Positions 1 to 9,039 of a stretch of 64,000 bases of DNA are shown in pieces. Origin of the DNA: Parasphingopyxis marina (GTDB lineage: Bacteria; Pseudomonadota; Alphaproteobacteria; Sphingomonadales; Sphingomonadaceae); NCBI RefSeq assembly GCF_014237875.1, contig NZ_JACJVJ010000002.1, positions 773,300 through 837,299 of the forward strand. The letters run 5' to 3'. The position numbers were made by a program, and so were the translations under genes. Within the stretch, counting starts at the first letter, position 1, and each line of letters opens with the position of its first letter. The notes beneath the pieces were generated by a model. It was not told the origin of the DNA. It did not search any database and saw nothing but the letters and a program-made list of their open reading frames with translations.

Positions 1-1733
1 GGCAGCTTGTCGCCGGAGAGCGTGTAGACGCGACCATTATCCGCGGCGAGCAGGATCTTGTCGGTCGTCTGCGCCGGGAAAGCGAAACGTGGGCCGTCGC
101 CTTCCTTATATTTGAGCTTGGCGAGCCCCTCGCCGTCGACATGGCCTTTCATCGCGCGAATCCAGCCGCGCTCCGACATGACGATGGTGATCGGCTCGCG
201 CTCGATCATCGCTTCCAGGGGAATTTCCCTTGCCGGCGCGGCTTCCTCAAGGCTGGTACGGCGGCGGCCGAGATCGGTGTCGGGCCCATAGCGTTTGCCG
301 AGCGCCCCCAGATCCTTCTTCATCCGCGTCTTCTGGCGGTCTTTCGACTTGATCAATTTGTCGAGCTCGTCGCGTTCCTTGAGCAGATCCTCGCGCTCCT
401 GCCGCAGCTCCATCTCTTCCAGCTTGCGCAAATTGCGCAGCCGCATGTTGAGGATCGCCTCGGCCTGACGGTCGTTGAGCTTGAACTCCTCCATCATCAC
501 GGCCTTGGGCTCGTCCTCGGTGCGGATGATCTCGATGATCCGGTCGAGGTTGAGATAGGCGATGATATAGCCGTCGAGCAGCTCGACCCGGTCGTCGATC
601 TTGCCCAGCCGATATTCGGAACGCCGCACGAGCACGATGAACTGGTGGTCGAGCCATTCCCTGAGCACGTCCTTCAGGCTCATCACCCGCGGCGTGCGAT
701 TGGCGTCGAGGACGTTGAGGTTGAGGCTGACCCGCGTTTCGAGATCGGTGAGCCGGAACAGCGAATCCATCAGTACATCGGGTTCCACCGTGCGGCTGCG
801 CGGTTCGAGAACGATGCGGATTTCCTCATCGCTCTCGTCGCGGACGTCGGCGAGGATCGGCAGCTTCTTGTCGGCGATCAGGTTGGCGATCGCCTCGATC
901 AGCTTGGACTTCGGCACCTGAAACGGGATTTCGGTGATCACCGCTTCCCATGTGCCGCGGCCGAGATCCTCCTGATGCCAGCGCGCGCGGACGCGGAAGC
1001 TGCCCTTGCCCGTGCGATAGGCTTCGGCGATGGCGTCGCGCGGATCGACCAATATCCCGCCGGTCGGAAAGTCGGGCCCCTGGACGAACTGCATCAGTTC
1101 GCCCTCTTCGGCCTTGGGGTTGTCGATCAGGAAGGTCGCCGCCTCGATGATCTCGGCAACATTGTGGGGCGGAACCGAGGTTGCCATGCCGACGGCGATG
1201 CCGCTGGCGCCGTTGGCGAGCAGGTTGGGGAACAGGCCCGGGAAGATTTCGGGTTCCTCGTCCTCGCCATTATAGGTGGGGCGGAAATCGACGGTGCCTT
1301 CGTTGAGACCGTCCATCAGGTCGATCGCAGCTTGGGTCAGCCGCGCTTCGGTGTAGCGCATGGCGGCCGCGTTATCGCCATCGACATTGCCGAAATTGCC
1401 CTGCCCGTCGACCAGCGGATAACGGAGCGAAAAGGTCTGCGCGAGGCGGACCATCGCGTCGTAAACGCTCTGATCGCCATGCGGGTGATATTTGCCGATG
1501 ACGTCGCCGACCACGCGCGCGCATTTCTTGTAGCCCTGCGCCGGATCGAGCTTCAGCAGCCGCATCGCCCAGAGCAGGCGGCGATGGACCGGCTTCAACC
1601 CGTCGCGAACGTCGGGCAGCGAACGCGCGGTGATCGTCGATAGCGCATAGACGAGATAGCGTTCGGAGATCGCCTCGTCGAAAGGCGCGTCGACGATGCG
1701 CGGGTCTTCGGGCTCAAGCGTGTCGGTGGACAT
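1..1733 (-). CDS. parC: DNA topoisomerase IV subunit A (partial, C-terminus off the left edge)
   Basis: This is the DNA-cutting subunit of topoisomerase IV, which decatenates daughter chromosomes together with ParE. About 577 codons are visible, and the end of the C-terminal pinwheel domain lies outside the window. The winged-helix core contains HPHGD at codons 83-87 and the active-site tyrosine at codon 127 in AMRYTEAR. A charged coiled coil follows near codons 430-480, then the first pinwheel blade ([16 protein letters not shown]). The N-terminus ([21 protein letters not shown]) is ParC-like rather than GyrA-like. The ATG at 1733 gives the usual short N-terminus. The position equivalent to E. 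coli ParC Ser80 is Gln88, followed by Ser89. Assignment is firm; only the ParC versus GyrA choice rests on my memory of the families. Confidence 0.93.
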   Translation of the reverse strand, partial: MSTDTLEPEDPRIVDAPFDEAISERYLVYALSTITARSLPDVRDGLKPVHRRLLWAMRLLKLDPAQGYKKCARVVGDVIGKYHPHGDQSVYDAMVRLAQTFSLRYPLVDGQGNFGNVDGDNAAAMRYTEARLTQAAIDLMDGLNEGTVDFRPTYNGEDEEPEIFPGLFPNLLANGASGIAVGMATSVPPHNVAEIIEAATFLIDNPKAEEGELMQFVQGPDFPTGGILVDPRDAIAEAYRTGKGSFRVRARWHQEDLGRGTWEAVITEIPFQVPKSKLIEAIANLIADKKLPILADVRDESDEEIRIVLEPRSRTVEPDVLMDSLFRLTDLETRVSLNLNVLDANRTPRVMSLKDVLREWLDHQFIVLVRRSEYRLGKIDDRVELLDGYIIAYLNLDRIIEIIRTEDEPKAVMMEEFKLNDRQAEAILNMRLRNLRKLEEMELRQEREDLLKERDELDKLIKSKDRQKTRMKKDLGALGKRYGPDTDLGRRRTSLEEAAPAREIPLEAMIEREPITIVMSERGWIRAMKGHVDGEGLAKLKYKEGDGPRFAFPAQTTDKILLAADNGRVYTLSGDKL

Positions 1734-1794
1734 GGCTCGCGATTAGCAGCGCGGCGGGAGCAGCGGGAGGGCGATTTCCACAGCTGCGTCGCGT

Positions 1795-2772
1795 TCAGGC
1801 GGCAAAGAGCAGAAAAAGGAGGTGCGCCAGATAGCCGCCGAGCAGGATCGCCCCCGCGAGCCGGCCGAAGCGGCCGCGCCAGGCGGCAATCACGAGAACC
1901 GCGAAGGCGCTGGCGAGCAGCACGGGAAACTCGACCGGCAAGAGCTCGGCCGGCACCGAATGGGGCGCGACGATCGCCGTGAAGCCGCCGATGCCGAGAA
2001 TATTGTAGAGGTTCGATCCGATCACATTGCCGAAGGCAAGCGCGCCATGGCGGCGCCAGGCGGCGACGGCGGCGGTGACGAGCTCGGGCGCCGACGTGCC
2101 GAACGCCACGATCGTCAGGCCGATTACGGTCTCGCTGATTCCGGCAACCCGCGCCAGCGCCACCGATCCATGGACGAGCATCCCGCCACCGATAATGAGC
2201 AAAGCCAGCCCGGCCAGAACCATCAGGAGGGCGACGGGCCAGGGCGTACGAACCTCGCCATCGAAGTCCTCCAGCTCCTCATGTGCAGCGGCCTTGTCGA
2301 GCGCGGCGCTGTTGGTTTCCGGATGGCCCCGTTCCTGGAAATAGGCGAGCAGCAGATAGCCGACGAGCAGCGCCAGCAAGGCGGCGCCCGCCCAGCGCCC
2401 CACCGATCCGAATTGCGCCAGCGCATAAAGCAGCGCGGTCGCGCCCAGCGCCATCACGCCATCCCGCCAAACGCCCTTGCCGGCAACCGCGAAGGGGCCG
2501 ATCAGTGCCGCGACGCCCAATATCGCCAAGGTATTGATGAGATTCGAGCCGACGACATTGCCCCAGGCGATGCCCGGCGCACCGGCGATTGCGGCGCGCA
2601 CGCTCGTCACCAGTTCGGGCATCGAGGTGCCGAAACCGATGATGACGATACCGACCAGCAGCGGCGATACCCGCGCCCGCGCGGCCAGCTGCACAGCGCC
2701 GCGCACAAGCAGTTCTCCGCCGACCACTAGGATCGCAAAGCCGGCGACGAGAACGATCAGGCTGAAGAGCAT
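1795..2772 (-). CDS. Calcium/sodium antiporter (CaCA family, YrbG-like)
   Basis: Inner-membrane cation exchanger of 325 aa, the usual length for YrbG-type Ca2+/Na+ antiporters. It shows the family's internal duplication. The first half has GFGTSMPELVTS followed by GNVVGSNLINTLAILG, and the second half has AFGTSAPELVTA followed by GNVIGSNLYNILGIGG. These are the two inverted alpha repeats that carry the ion-binding Glu and Asn residues. About ten hydrophobic segments are visible, with an acidic cytoplasmic loop near residues 150-170. The gene stands alone between parC and a secreted protein on the same strand. Exchange of Ca2+ for Na+ is known for the family; the actual substrate here is inferred. 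Confidence 0.88.
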   Translation of the reverse strand: MLFSLIVLVAGFAILVVGGELLVRGAVQLAARARVSPLLVGIVIIGFGTSMPELVTSVRAAIAGAPGIAWGNVVGSNLINTLAILGVAALIGPFAVAGKGVWRDGVMALGATALLYALAQFGSVGRWAGAALLALLVGYLLLAYFQERGHPETNSAALDKAAAHEELEDFDGEVRTPWPVALLMVLAGLALLIIGGGMLVHGSVALARVAGISETVIGLTIVAFGTSAPELVTAAVAAWRRHGALAFGNVIGSNLYNILGIGGFTAIVAPHSVPAELLPVEFPVLLASAFAVLVIAAWRGRFGRLAGAILLGGYLAHLLFLLFAA

Positions 2773-2847
2773 TCCCGCGCTATGGACGAATATGCCCGCC
2801 AGGAAAATGGCGGGAGCGAAGCCCGAGAGCCTTACACTCCGCCGCGA

Positions 2848-3909
2848 TTATCGGTGCGGCCAATCGGCGTCGAACAGGTCGCTCAGATCGAACAATCGCA
2901 GCGCATCGCGAACTGCGCGGTCGCCGCGAAAGGCCGCCAAAAAGTGCCGCTGGTTGGCAGGCAGGTCCGCGCAACCGTTACGCGCCCAGCTTTCCGTGAC
3001 CTGCGCGTTGCGCTCCGCGCCGCCGCCCCATTCGCCGGCAAGATGCCGGCAGATATCGAGCCGCTCGAAATGGAGCGCCAGCGCATAGGGCAGCCGTTCG
3101 TCGGGGGTTCCGGCCCGGCGCATATCGGCAAGGAAATAGCCGAGCGGGTGATCGGTCGCGACCCGCATGAAGCCTGTGCTCGCCCACCATGCCGGATATT
3201 CCAGCAACGGCCCGCGCGTGCCCGCCAGCGAATAGATCGCGTCCTCTGCCGGGAAGAGGAACACCGTCAGATCCCGCCCGTCATCGGTCCAGCGTCCGCC
3301 CGTGCGGCGGGTTTCGGGCTGCGCTTCGCCCATGCGCCAGCGGCTCAAGACCAGGCCGCCCTCTTCGGCTTCCACCACCGTGACGATGCTGTCCCGCGAA
3401 TATCCCATATAGCGCATGCCCGGATCGAACAGGCAGTCGGTTCGCTCGCCACCGATCGTCACGCTGCTGAGCGCGGGCATATATATAGCACCGGGATCGC
3501 CATAGGCGCCGGGCGCAACCATATGCACGCTACCCGCATCGGCGCCGGTTTCGGCATCGGTAAGCGGATAGTGGCGCTGGCTGGCTCCGGCGTCGACCGG
3601 GCCGACGCGGAAACGGCGCGCGGCCGTCTCGCCATCTTCGGCAATCGCGACCGATGTCATGCTGTCCTGGGCGAAGCTGTCGAAGGCGATTATGCGAGAT
3701 TGGCCGGGCGAGACGCAAAGCATCGCGCTTTCGGCAAGGGGTGCGCCATCCACTCCGGCGCCGCTCTGGGTCCAGTGCCAGGCGGCGGGCCCCTCGTCAG
3801 CAGTCTGCGCCGCCGCCGGCGCCGCGCCCAAAATGGCCGCCGCCAACAACAAGCCGGCAGCGGGAATGGAAAAATCTCGTCCAGTCGGAAACATCGTTCG
3901 GGTCCTCAT
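2848..3909 (-). CDS. Predicted secreted protein, function unknown
   Basis: A 353-aa protein I do not recognise. The N-terminus has a basic stretch, a hydrophobic core (about residues 16-33) and an Ala-rich AAAQ cleavage site, so it is probably exported to the periplasm. The mature part is rich in Trp, Asp and Gly and has cysteines near residues 66, 159, 287 and 311, suitable for disulphides outside the cytoplasm. No catalytic motif is obvious. It is transcribed divergently from the DUF4349 lipoprotein across a 198-bp gap. A hairpin (CCCGCCA / TGGCGGG, 2795-2814) just downstream might end its transcript, but it has no U-tract. Real coding is supported by sustained frame and the signal peptide. 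Confidence 0.7.
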   Translation of the reverse strand: MRTRTMFPTGRDFSIPAAGLLLAAAILGAAPAAAQTADEGPAAWHWTQSGAGVDGAPLAESAMLCVSPGQSRIIAFDSFAQDSMTSVAIAEDGETAARRFRVGPVDAGASQRHYPLTDAETGADAGSVHMVAPGAYGDPGAIYMPALSSVTIGGERTDCLFDPGMRYMGYSRDSIVTVVEAEEGGLVLSRWRMGEAQPETRRTGGRWTDDGRDLTVFLFPAEDAIYSLAGTRGPLLEYPAWWASTGFMRVATDHPLGYFLADMRRAGTPDERLPYALALHFERLDICRHLAGEWGGGAERNAQVTESWARNGCADLPANQRHFLAAFRGDRAVRDALRLFDLSDLFDADWPHR

Positions 3910-4107
3910 AAGTTCGGGAGAATCCCAATTCCCCCTGTTAACGCGACCCGTGCTTCACGCACTCCCCATGTTCGCGCGACCGCCGAACGAAAGCCGTTAT
4001 AGGGCGCGCCGCTGCACGCAGGATGAACAACTCGTCGATAAAAACACTCTTTTCATCGCAATTGAGACAATATAACACTCGCCCTTCCACTGATGGAGGA
4101 GTGCCAG

Positions 4108-5016
4108 ATGCGTAGCTTTCTGAAAACGACCACCGCCCTAGCCCTGACCGGGACGGTCCTCGCGTCCTGCGGCGAAGCCGACCGATACGACGAAGCCGAC
4201 TATGCCGACGCAGCCTATGAGAGCGAAGCGCCCATGGCAGAATCGGCGCCTGAGGAAATGGCGGCGAGCCGAGCAGATGGCGCGCCCGGCATCGCGCCGA
4301 CCGCCGCCCCCGGAGTCGCTTTCAACTATCGCTACGCCTTCCGCCTGCCCAACAACGAAATCGCGTCCGTGCAGGAACGCCATGCCGCGGCTTGCGAGGA
4401 ACTGGGGCTGGACCGCTGCCGGATCACCGGCATGCGCTATCGCCTTGTCAATGAGAGCGATGTTTCGGCCAGTCTCGAATTCCGGCTGGATCCGGCCATC
4501 GCCCGCGCCTTCGGCCGCGATGCCGGCGCGGTCGTCGCCGAAGCCGAGGGGATGATCGTCGATGCCGAAATTTCCGGGATCGACGAAGGCGCCAATATTG
4601 CCCGCGCCGAGCGCGAACGCGCCCGCATCCAGGAGGATATCCGCCAGCTCGAGGCGCGGCTCGCCACACCGGGCCTGTCCGAAGGCGAGCGCGTCCAGCT
4701 GACCCAGCAGCTGGAGCGGATGACCCAGTCGCGCCGTTCCAACGAAGACCGGGTCGAGGCCAGCGAGGAATCGCTCGCGACGACGCCGATGGTCTTTCAA
4801 TACGGGTCGGGCGATATCGTTCCGGGTTTCGACAGCCGGACGCCGATGCGCGACGCCTTCCGCGAGAGCGGCACGCTGTTCTTCGGCTCGATCGCCGTCT
4901 TCATCATCGCTTTCGGCCTGTTGCTGCCCTGGGCCTTTGCGGCGTTCATCGTCTGGCTGATCGTCCGCCGGGTCTGGCCGAACCTGTTCAAGCGCGCCGA
5001 TACCGAAGAGAAATAG
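4108..5016 (+). CDS. DUF4349-type lipoprotein with C-terminal membrane anchor
   Basis: A 302-aa envelope lipoprotein. The signal peptide ends in a lipobox (VLASC), followed by an acidic low-complexity linker (about residues 20-65) and a domain with a helical coiled-coil middle (RARIQEDIRQLEARL to about residue 210). Near the C-terminus a hydrophobic hairpin (about 255-290) is followed by a basic tail, as in DUF4349 proteins. I chose the ATG at 4108 over one 15 bp upstream because GGAGGA at 4095-4100 is a well-spaced ribosome site for it and the signal peptide then starts MRSF. An AT-rich stretch with TATAAC at 4071-4076 may be the -10 element. The role of the family is unknown. Confidence 0.82.
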   Translation: MRSFLKTTTALALTGTVLASCGEADRYDEADYADAAYESEAPMAESAPEEMAASRADGAPGIAPTAAPGVAFNYRYAFRLPNNEIASVQERHAAACEELGLDRCRITGMRYRLVNESDVSASLEFRLDPAIARAFGRDAGAVVAEAEGMIVDAEISGIDEGANIARAERERARIQEDIRQLEARLATPGLSEGERVQLTQQLERMTQSRRSNEDRVEASEESLATTPMVFQYGSGDIVPGFDSRTPMRDAFRESGTLFFGSIAVFIIAFGLLLPWAFAAFIVWLIVRRVWPNLFKRADTEEK

Positions 5017-5024
5017 GCGATATC

Positions 5025-5061
5025 GGCGCCGCGGGTCAGCGCGCCCGCGGCGCCGTTTCTT
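5025..5061 (+). terminator. Hairpin terminator between convergent genes
   Basis: Perfect 11-bp GC-rich stem (GGCGCCGCGGG at 5025-5035 with CCCGCGGCGCC at 5044-5054), 8-nt loop, followed by GTTTCTT. It lies 8 bp after the DUF4349 lipoprotein stop. Its 3' arm lies inside the last codons of the convergent MFS gene. The U-tract is short, so efficiency is uncertain. Confidence 0.6.
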
Positions 5062-6298
5062 CGAGCAACAAACCTGCCGCAGCGACAATCAGCGCCAGCA
5101 CGATCGCGATCAGGAACGGTGCCTGAAGGCCCCATGCGTCCGCCGCGAGGCCGGCAAGCGGCGGCGTGAGGACGCCGCCGATCAGTTCGGCAGAGAGCAG
5201 GCCGACGGCGACCGCGGTCGTAAAGCTGCCCTCGCTCGCGCTTTCGCCGGGAATGACAGCGATGACGAGGGGTGCACAGCCTACCGTCAGCCAGCCGAGC
5301 GCCATCGCGATGGCGAGGAGCGCGGGAGAGCCGGTGATCGTCAGCATCGCGACCGGCGCAAGAACGCAGACCAGCCCGGACAATATCACCATCGGCTTGC
5401 GCCCGAACCGGTCGGACAGCGCCGGCACGATGATGCCGCCCGCCAACCCGCCGAAACCGGCGACGCCAAGCACCATGCCCATCTCGGTCGTCGTAAAGCC
5501 ATTCTCCCGGATCATGGTGACCGGCATGAAGACGTTCTGGATCGTCAGCCAGGCGGTAAAGATTCCTGCGATGAACGCTGAAATCATCACGTTGCGGTTG
5601 CGCATCAGCTCGGCAAGGCTCGCGCCGATGGGAGGCGATTGCGGAACGCTATCGGCTTCGGGAACGGGCGTCTCTACCGCCCTTACCGGGTTTCGCACGA
5701 ACAGCGCGATCAGCAGCGCCGAACATAATCCCGGGATCGCCGAGGCGAAAAAGGCCGTGCGCCAGCCATAGGGCTCGGCGATGGCGACGGCGAGCACGGG
5801 CCCGATCACCGCGCCGATCAGGAAAGCCCCGCCGATCTGCATCGCGCCCATGTTGAAGCCGCGCCGGGCCGGGTGGGAGTTGACCGCCATGAAGGCCTGG
5901 GTCAGCGGCAGCACCGGCCCTTCCGCCGCGCCGAGCGCCAGCCGCGCGGCGACCAGCATCGCGAACCCCGTCGCGAGACCTGCCGAGGCGGAGAAGAGCG
6001 AAAACAGGACGAGCGCCGCGATCAGTATCTGGCGGCGCTTGCCCGTACGGTCGGCAATCGCCGAGAGCAGCAGGCCCGATCCGGAAATGGTGAAGGACAT
6101 GGCCGAGGCGAGCAGGCCGAGTTGCGCATTGCTGAGCGAGAGTTCGGCGACGATATAGGGCGAGAGAAAATTGACCGCGAGCCGGTCCAGCGCCAGCGCG
6201 CCGTTGGCGAAGGCGAGGATCAGCAATATCCCCGTTTCGGCGAGGCGCGATCCGGCGGGCGAGGTTTGCGGATCTGCCGCCGCTGCGCTTTCGGCCAT
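5036..6298 (-). CDS. MFS transporter
   Basis: Major facilitator superfamily carrier of 420 aa with twelve predicted membrane segments. The loop 2-3 signature appears as SAIADRTGKRRQIL in the first half and PALSDRFGRKPMVI in the second. The reading frame stays open far upstream, but that part overlaps the enoyl-CoA hydratase. The ATG at 6298 (MAESAAAADP) lies 2 bp after that gene's stop and gives a normal MFS N-terminus. It is the last gene of an apparent operon with the SnoaL-like protein and the enoyl-CoA hydratase. Uptake or export of an organic acid is plausible from that context, but the substrate cannot be read from the sequence. Confidence 0.85.
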   Translation of the reverse strand: MAESAAAADPQTSPAGSRLAETGILLILAFANGALALDRLAVNFLSPYIVAELSLSNAQLGLLASAMSFTISGSGLLLSAIADRTGKRRQILIAALVLFSLFSASAGLATGFAMLVAARLALGAAEGPVLPLTQAFMAVNSHPARRGFNMGAMQIGGAFLIGAVIGPVLAVAIAEPYGWRTAFFASAIPGLCSALLIALFVRNPVRAVETPVPEADSVPQSPPIGASLAELMRNRNVMISAFIAGIFTAWLTIQNVFMPVTMIRENGFTTTEMGMVLGVAGFGGLAGGIIVPALSDRFGRKPMVILSGLVCVLAPVAMLTITGSPALLAIAMALGWLTVGCAPLVIAVIPGESASEGSFTTAVAVGLLSAELIGGVLTPPLAGLAADAWGLQAPFLIAIVLALIVAAAGLLLEETAPRAR

Positions 6299-6300
6299 GC

Positions 6301-7062
6301 TCAAAACGCCCCGTGTCGGCCCTTGCCGCCAGCAAAGGCGGCCGCGCCGGACAGGGTTTCGCCCGAACTCACCGTCTCGCGGCCGAGCCGGGCCTCCAGC
6401 CGGATCGCATCCTCTTCCGAAAGCGCCCATTGATCGAGCATCACGGCGCGGTCGTTGCGCAGGCAAAGCTGCGGAAAGGCGGCAATATCCTGTGCGAGGG
6501 CAAGCGCGGCTTCGAGCGCCTCCCCTTCCCCGGCCACGCGATTGGCCAGGCCGATGGCCAATGCCTCCTCGGCATCGACTTCCCGGCCGGTGAGAATAAG
6601 GTCGGTGGCCCGCGACTGACCGATGAGGCGCGGCAAGCGGATTGCGCCCATATCGACCAGCGGCACGCCGAAACGGCGGCAGAAGACGCCCATCTTCGCG
6701 CTGCGTGCCATCACGCGCAGGTCGCACCACAGCGCCAGTTCCATGCCCCCGGCCACGGCATAGCCTTCGATCGCGGCGATTACCGGCTTCGAAAGCCGCA
6801 TCCGCGCCGGCCCCATCGGGCCGCGCCCGCTATCGCTGATCGGCCGCCTGTCGCCTTCGGAAAGCGCCTTGAGATCGGCGCCTGCGCAAAAATGACCCCC
6901 GCTGCCCGTCAGGATCGCGACGTGCAGCGCTGCGTCCGCCTCGAACCGCTGGAACGCGTCGTAGAGCAGCGCGGCGGTCGCGGAATCGACCGCGTTGCGG
7001 CGTTCGGGATGCTCGATGCTGACGACCAACACCGCGCCGTGCGTCTCGAACCCAACGGTCAT
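6301..7062 (-). CDS. Enoyl-CoA hydratase/isomerase (crotonase) family protein
   Basis: Crotonase-fold enzyme of 253 aa. Members add water across the double bond of 2-enoyl-CoA or do related chemistry on acyl-CoA thioesters. The oxyanion-hole segments are HFCAGADLKAL (about residues 58-68) and GYAVAGGMELAL (about 100-111). The usual second catalytic Glu region reads FGVPLVDMGAIRL and lacks an obvious Glu, so the exact reaction is uncertain. The start at 7062 has GGAGAGAG placed 4 bp upstream; an upstream extension in frame overlaps the preceding gene. It sits between a SnoaL-like gene (10 bp upstream) and the MFS gene (2 bp downstream) and is probably co-transcribed with both. Confidence 0.85.
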   Translation of the reverse strand: MTVGFETHGAVLVVSIEHPERRNAVDSATAALLYDAFQRFEADAALHVAILTGSGGHFCAGADLKALSEGDRRPISDSGRGPMGPARMRLSKPVIAAIEGYAVAGGMELALWCDLRVMARSAKMGVFCRRFGVPLVDMGAIRLPRLIGQSRATDLILTGREVDAEEALAIGLANRVAGEGEALEAALALAQDIAAFPQLCLRNDRAVMLDQWALSEEDAIRLEARLGRETVSSGETLSGAAAFAGGKGRHGAF

Positions 7063-7072
7063 CCGCTCTCTC

Positions 7073-7519
7073 CTAGGCCTGGTCGTACCAGCCGGCATCC
7101 GGCAGGGTGACGCCGTCGCGCTCATTGTCCCAGATGATATGCATGATCCACCAGCGCGCGCCATCCCAGAACAGGTGGATCATGTTCATGCCGCGAAACA
7201 GCAACGCGCCATCCTCGGCGGCATCGCGTGCTTCATACTCGCTGAACAGCTGCGCGACATTGCCGAAGCGGAAGCTTCTCCGGCGCGTCTCGATCTCGTG
7301 AAATTCCCGGTCCGCCAGCATCGGCGCCGTCGCCTCGATGAAACCTTCGACGTCGAAGGAGAAGGCGATCGGCGATCCATCATCGGCAACGCGCGTCCGC
7401 ACGAGCCGGGCATCGGGGTGATAGAGCTGGCGTTCTAGATCCCAGTCCTGCCCGCCCGGCGGCCCCGAGATCGCCTTGTAAAGAGCATCGACAATGTCGT
7501 CGATCCGGCTGAAATCCAT
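7073..7519 (-). CDS. SnoaL/NTF2-like domain protein
   Basis: A 148-aa single-domain protein with the features of a SnoaL-like (nuclear transport factor 2) fold. There are N-terminal helices followed by YHPDARLVRT, later a beta-rich region and a Trp-rich strand pair (LFWDGARWWIMHIIWDNE). Such proteins are small-molecule isomerases, hydrolases or binding proteins, and the catalytic chemistry cannot be told from sequence alone. The start at 7519 has a strong GGAGGAAAG site. It is the first gene of the three-gene unit with the enoyl-CoA hydratase and MFS carrier, which suggests a role in handling the same substrate. Confidence 0.72.
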   Translation of the reverse strand: MDFSRIDDIVDALYKAISGPPGGQDWDLERQLYHPDARLVRTRVADDGSPIAFSFDVEGFIEATAPMLADREFHEIETRRRSFRFGNVAQLFSEYEARDAAEDGALLFRGMNMIHLFWDGARWWIMHIIWDNERDGVTLPDAGWYDQA

Positions 7520-7650
7520 CGGCTTTCCTCCCTTGTCGCGGCCTCCCCTACCGTCGACTCGTGCATGGCGAGGACGTCCGGCCCTTGGCGGCGCACCCGA
7601 ACACAGCAGCCGCAAGGACAATAGGCAAGCCGCTCTTTCGCTCCCGGCGA

Positions 7651-8562
7651 TTAAGCCGGCGGCGGCAACAGCGCGCCGGCGATGGGGTGGCGCGCCACTT
7701 CGTCGCCAATCCAGTCGCGAAAGGCCTTGATCCTGGGGAGGTTGCGTTTGTGCTCCGGGCAGACGAGCCAGATGCTCAGCCGGCTGGCGATCGTGTCGCC
7801 GAGCCTGATCAGCCGCCCATCGCGCAATTCCTCCTCCCAGAATACCGGGTCGAGCATCGCGATGCCCTGCCCCGCAATCGCGGCGAGCCCTTCGGCCGTC
7901 TGCGAATCGAGCCGTACGCCGACAGGCGGAATCACCGGGTCGGTCACCCCCTGTTCGGCGAACCAGCGGCGCCACCAGCGATCGTCGGGGTTCAGGAGGC
8001 GCGAGCCCGCGATCCGTTCCGGCGTGTCGAACGGACCATATTCCTCGATAAAGGCCGGGCTGGCCATCGGCGCATAGAGAACCCGCATCAGGAAGCGTTC
8101 GTGCATGCCGGGCGCCCCGCCGAGACCGACCCGAATGGCGACATCGACATCGTCGCGCGCGAAATCGGTCAGCCGGTTGTCGGCGTCGAGCCGCACGGCG
8201 AGATCGGGATGCTGGAGCTGGAAACTGCCGATCCGGGTCGCGAGCCAGCGGTTGGCGAAGCTCGTATAGGCGCTGATCCGCAAGGTTGCGGCGTCATCGT
8301 CCCTGATCCGCCCAAAAGCATCGTCCAGCGTATCGAAGGCGGCGGTTACCTGACCGGCAAGCTGGCTGCCGGTTTCGGTGAGTACCACCCGGCCCCTTTC
8401 GCGTAGGAACAGAGGCAGGCCGAGCGCCTCTTCCAATGCTCTCACCTGATAGCTTACGGCGGCCTGACTCATCCCCAGTTCCTCGGCTGCACTGGTGAAA
8501 TTTTCGTGGCGAGCGGCGGCTTCGAACACCCGGACGGCGGCAAGGGGCGGCAATCTTCGCAT
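7651..8562 (-). CDS. LysR-family transcriptional regulator (GcvA-like)
   Basis: 303-aa LysR-type regulator. The N-terminal helix-turn-helix is in residues 1-62 (LAAVRVFEAAARHENFTSAAEELGMSQAAVSYQVRALEEALG), followed by a linker helix and a periplasmic-binding-protein-like effector domain from about residue 90. The opening MRRLPPLAAVRVFEAAARH is typical of the GcvA subgroup. The next gene in the same direction is the SnoaL-like gene 131 bp away, so it may control that operon. An inverted repeat of LysR type lies 8 bp before its start and points to autoregulation. Effector unknown. Confidence 0.9.
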   Translation of the reverse strand: MRRLPPLAAVRVFEAAARHENFTSAAEELGMSQAAVSYQVRALEEALGLPLFLRERGRVVLTETGSQLAGQVTAAFDTLDDAFGRIRDDDAATLRISAYTSFANRWLATRIGSFQLQHPDLAVRLDADNRLTDFARDDVDVAIRVGLGGAPGMHERFLMRVLYAPMASPAFIEEYGPFDTPERIAGSRLLNPDDRWWRRWFAEQGVTDPVIPPVGVRLDSQTAEGLAAIAGQGIAMLDPVFWEEELRDGRLIRLGDTIASRLSIWLVCPEHKRNLPRIKAFRDWIGDEVARHPIAGALLPPPA

Positions 8563-8570
8563 GTCGATTT

Positions 8571-8587
8571 CATAAGCTCTCCTTATG
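8571..8587. promoter_or_regulatory. Candidate LysR operator (T-N11-A inverted repeat)
   Basis: Perfect 6-bp inverted repeat CATAAG-CTCTC-CTTATG in the 114-bp gap between the LysR gene (minus strand) and a small plus-strand ORF. T at 8573 and A at 8585 are separated by 11 bases, which is the classic LysR-type spacing. Binding by the adjacent regulator is inference. Confidence 0.5.
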
Positions 8588-8676
8588 TATTGTGTCGAGC
8601 GTTTAGTTGGCCGTTTGGCATGCGCCGGATTATTTGGGCCTCACACAGCAGCCGGAACGCCGAAGGAGAAGAGGCG

Positions 8677-8952
8677 ATGCGCGACGAATTCGATGCCCGT
8701 TTGTGGGCCGATCATCACAGCGTTTTCACCCGCTCCGTTACCGACGCGATCCGGCGGCTGAAAAACAACCATATGTTTAGGAGCACGACCATGACCCAAC
8801 TGCCCAACATCCGCCTTCAATTTCTGGCTGCACTGGCTGCGCTGAGCGTCAGCGGCCTCACCATTCTCGGCACGATCGGCCCGATCGACACCGCAGCCCC
8901 CGTCGACGGGTTTAACGCCGAGACGAGCGCCGACACTCTGCAGGCTGTCTGA
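8677..8952 (+). CDS. Small protein with C-terminal hydrophobic segment (start uncertain)
   Basis: A frame of 91 codons from the ATG at 8677 (AAGGAGAAGAGGCG upstream) to the TGA at 8950-8952. The first 38 residues are charged and soluble-looking (MRDEFDARLWADHHSVF), and a hydrophobic segment (about residues 45-66) follows in the same frame. A second ATG at 8791 has an AGGAG 7 bp upstream and would give a 53-aa protein with an N-terminal membrane segment. Either start, or both, could be used. A strong terminator right after the stop supports a real transcript. No function recognised. Confidence 0.6.
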   Translation: MRDEFDARLWADHHSVFTRSVTDAIRRLKNNHMFRSTTMTQLPNIRLQFLAALAALSVSGLTILGTIGPIDTAAPVDGFNAETSADTLQAV

Positions 8953-8978
8953 CCCGAACCCTGTCGCGGCGCACGCAT

Positions 8979-9022
8979 AGCCCCTTCGGAGCCTCCCTCC
9001 CGCTCCGGAGGGGCTATTTTTT
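8979..9022 (+). terminator. Rho-independent terminator
   Basis: A 14-nt arm AGCCCCTTCGGAGC (8979-8992) pairs with GCTCCGGAGGGGCT (9002-9015) with one mismatch and a 9-nt loop, followed by ATTTTTT. It lies 27 bp after the small plus-strand ORF and is the best terminator in the window. Confidence 0.85.
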
Positions 9023-9039
9023 GGGGGTAGCCGGGGGCG

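Noticed and set aside
141-1643. Long open frame (500 codons) opposite parC
   Set aside because: Antisense shadow caused by high GC at codon position 3; parC on the other strand has full family motifs.
6299-6730. N-terminal extension of the MFS transporter
   Set aside because: It overlaps the enoyl-CoA hydratase, and the translated extension shows no MFS or leader features.
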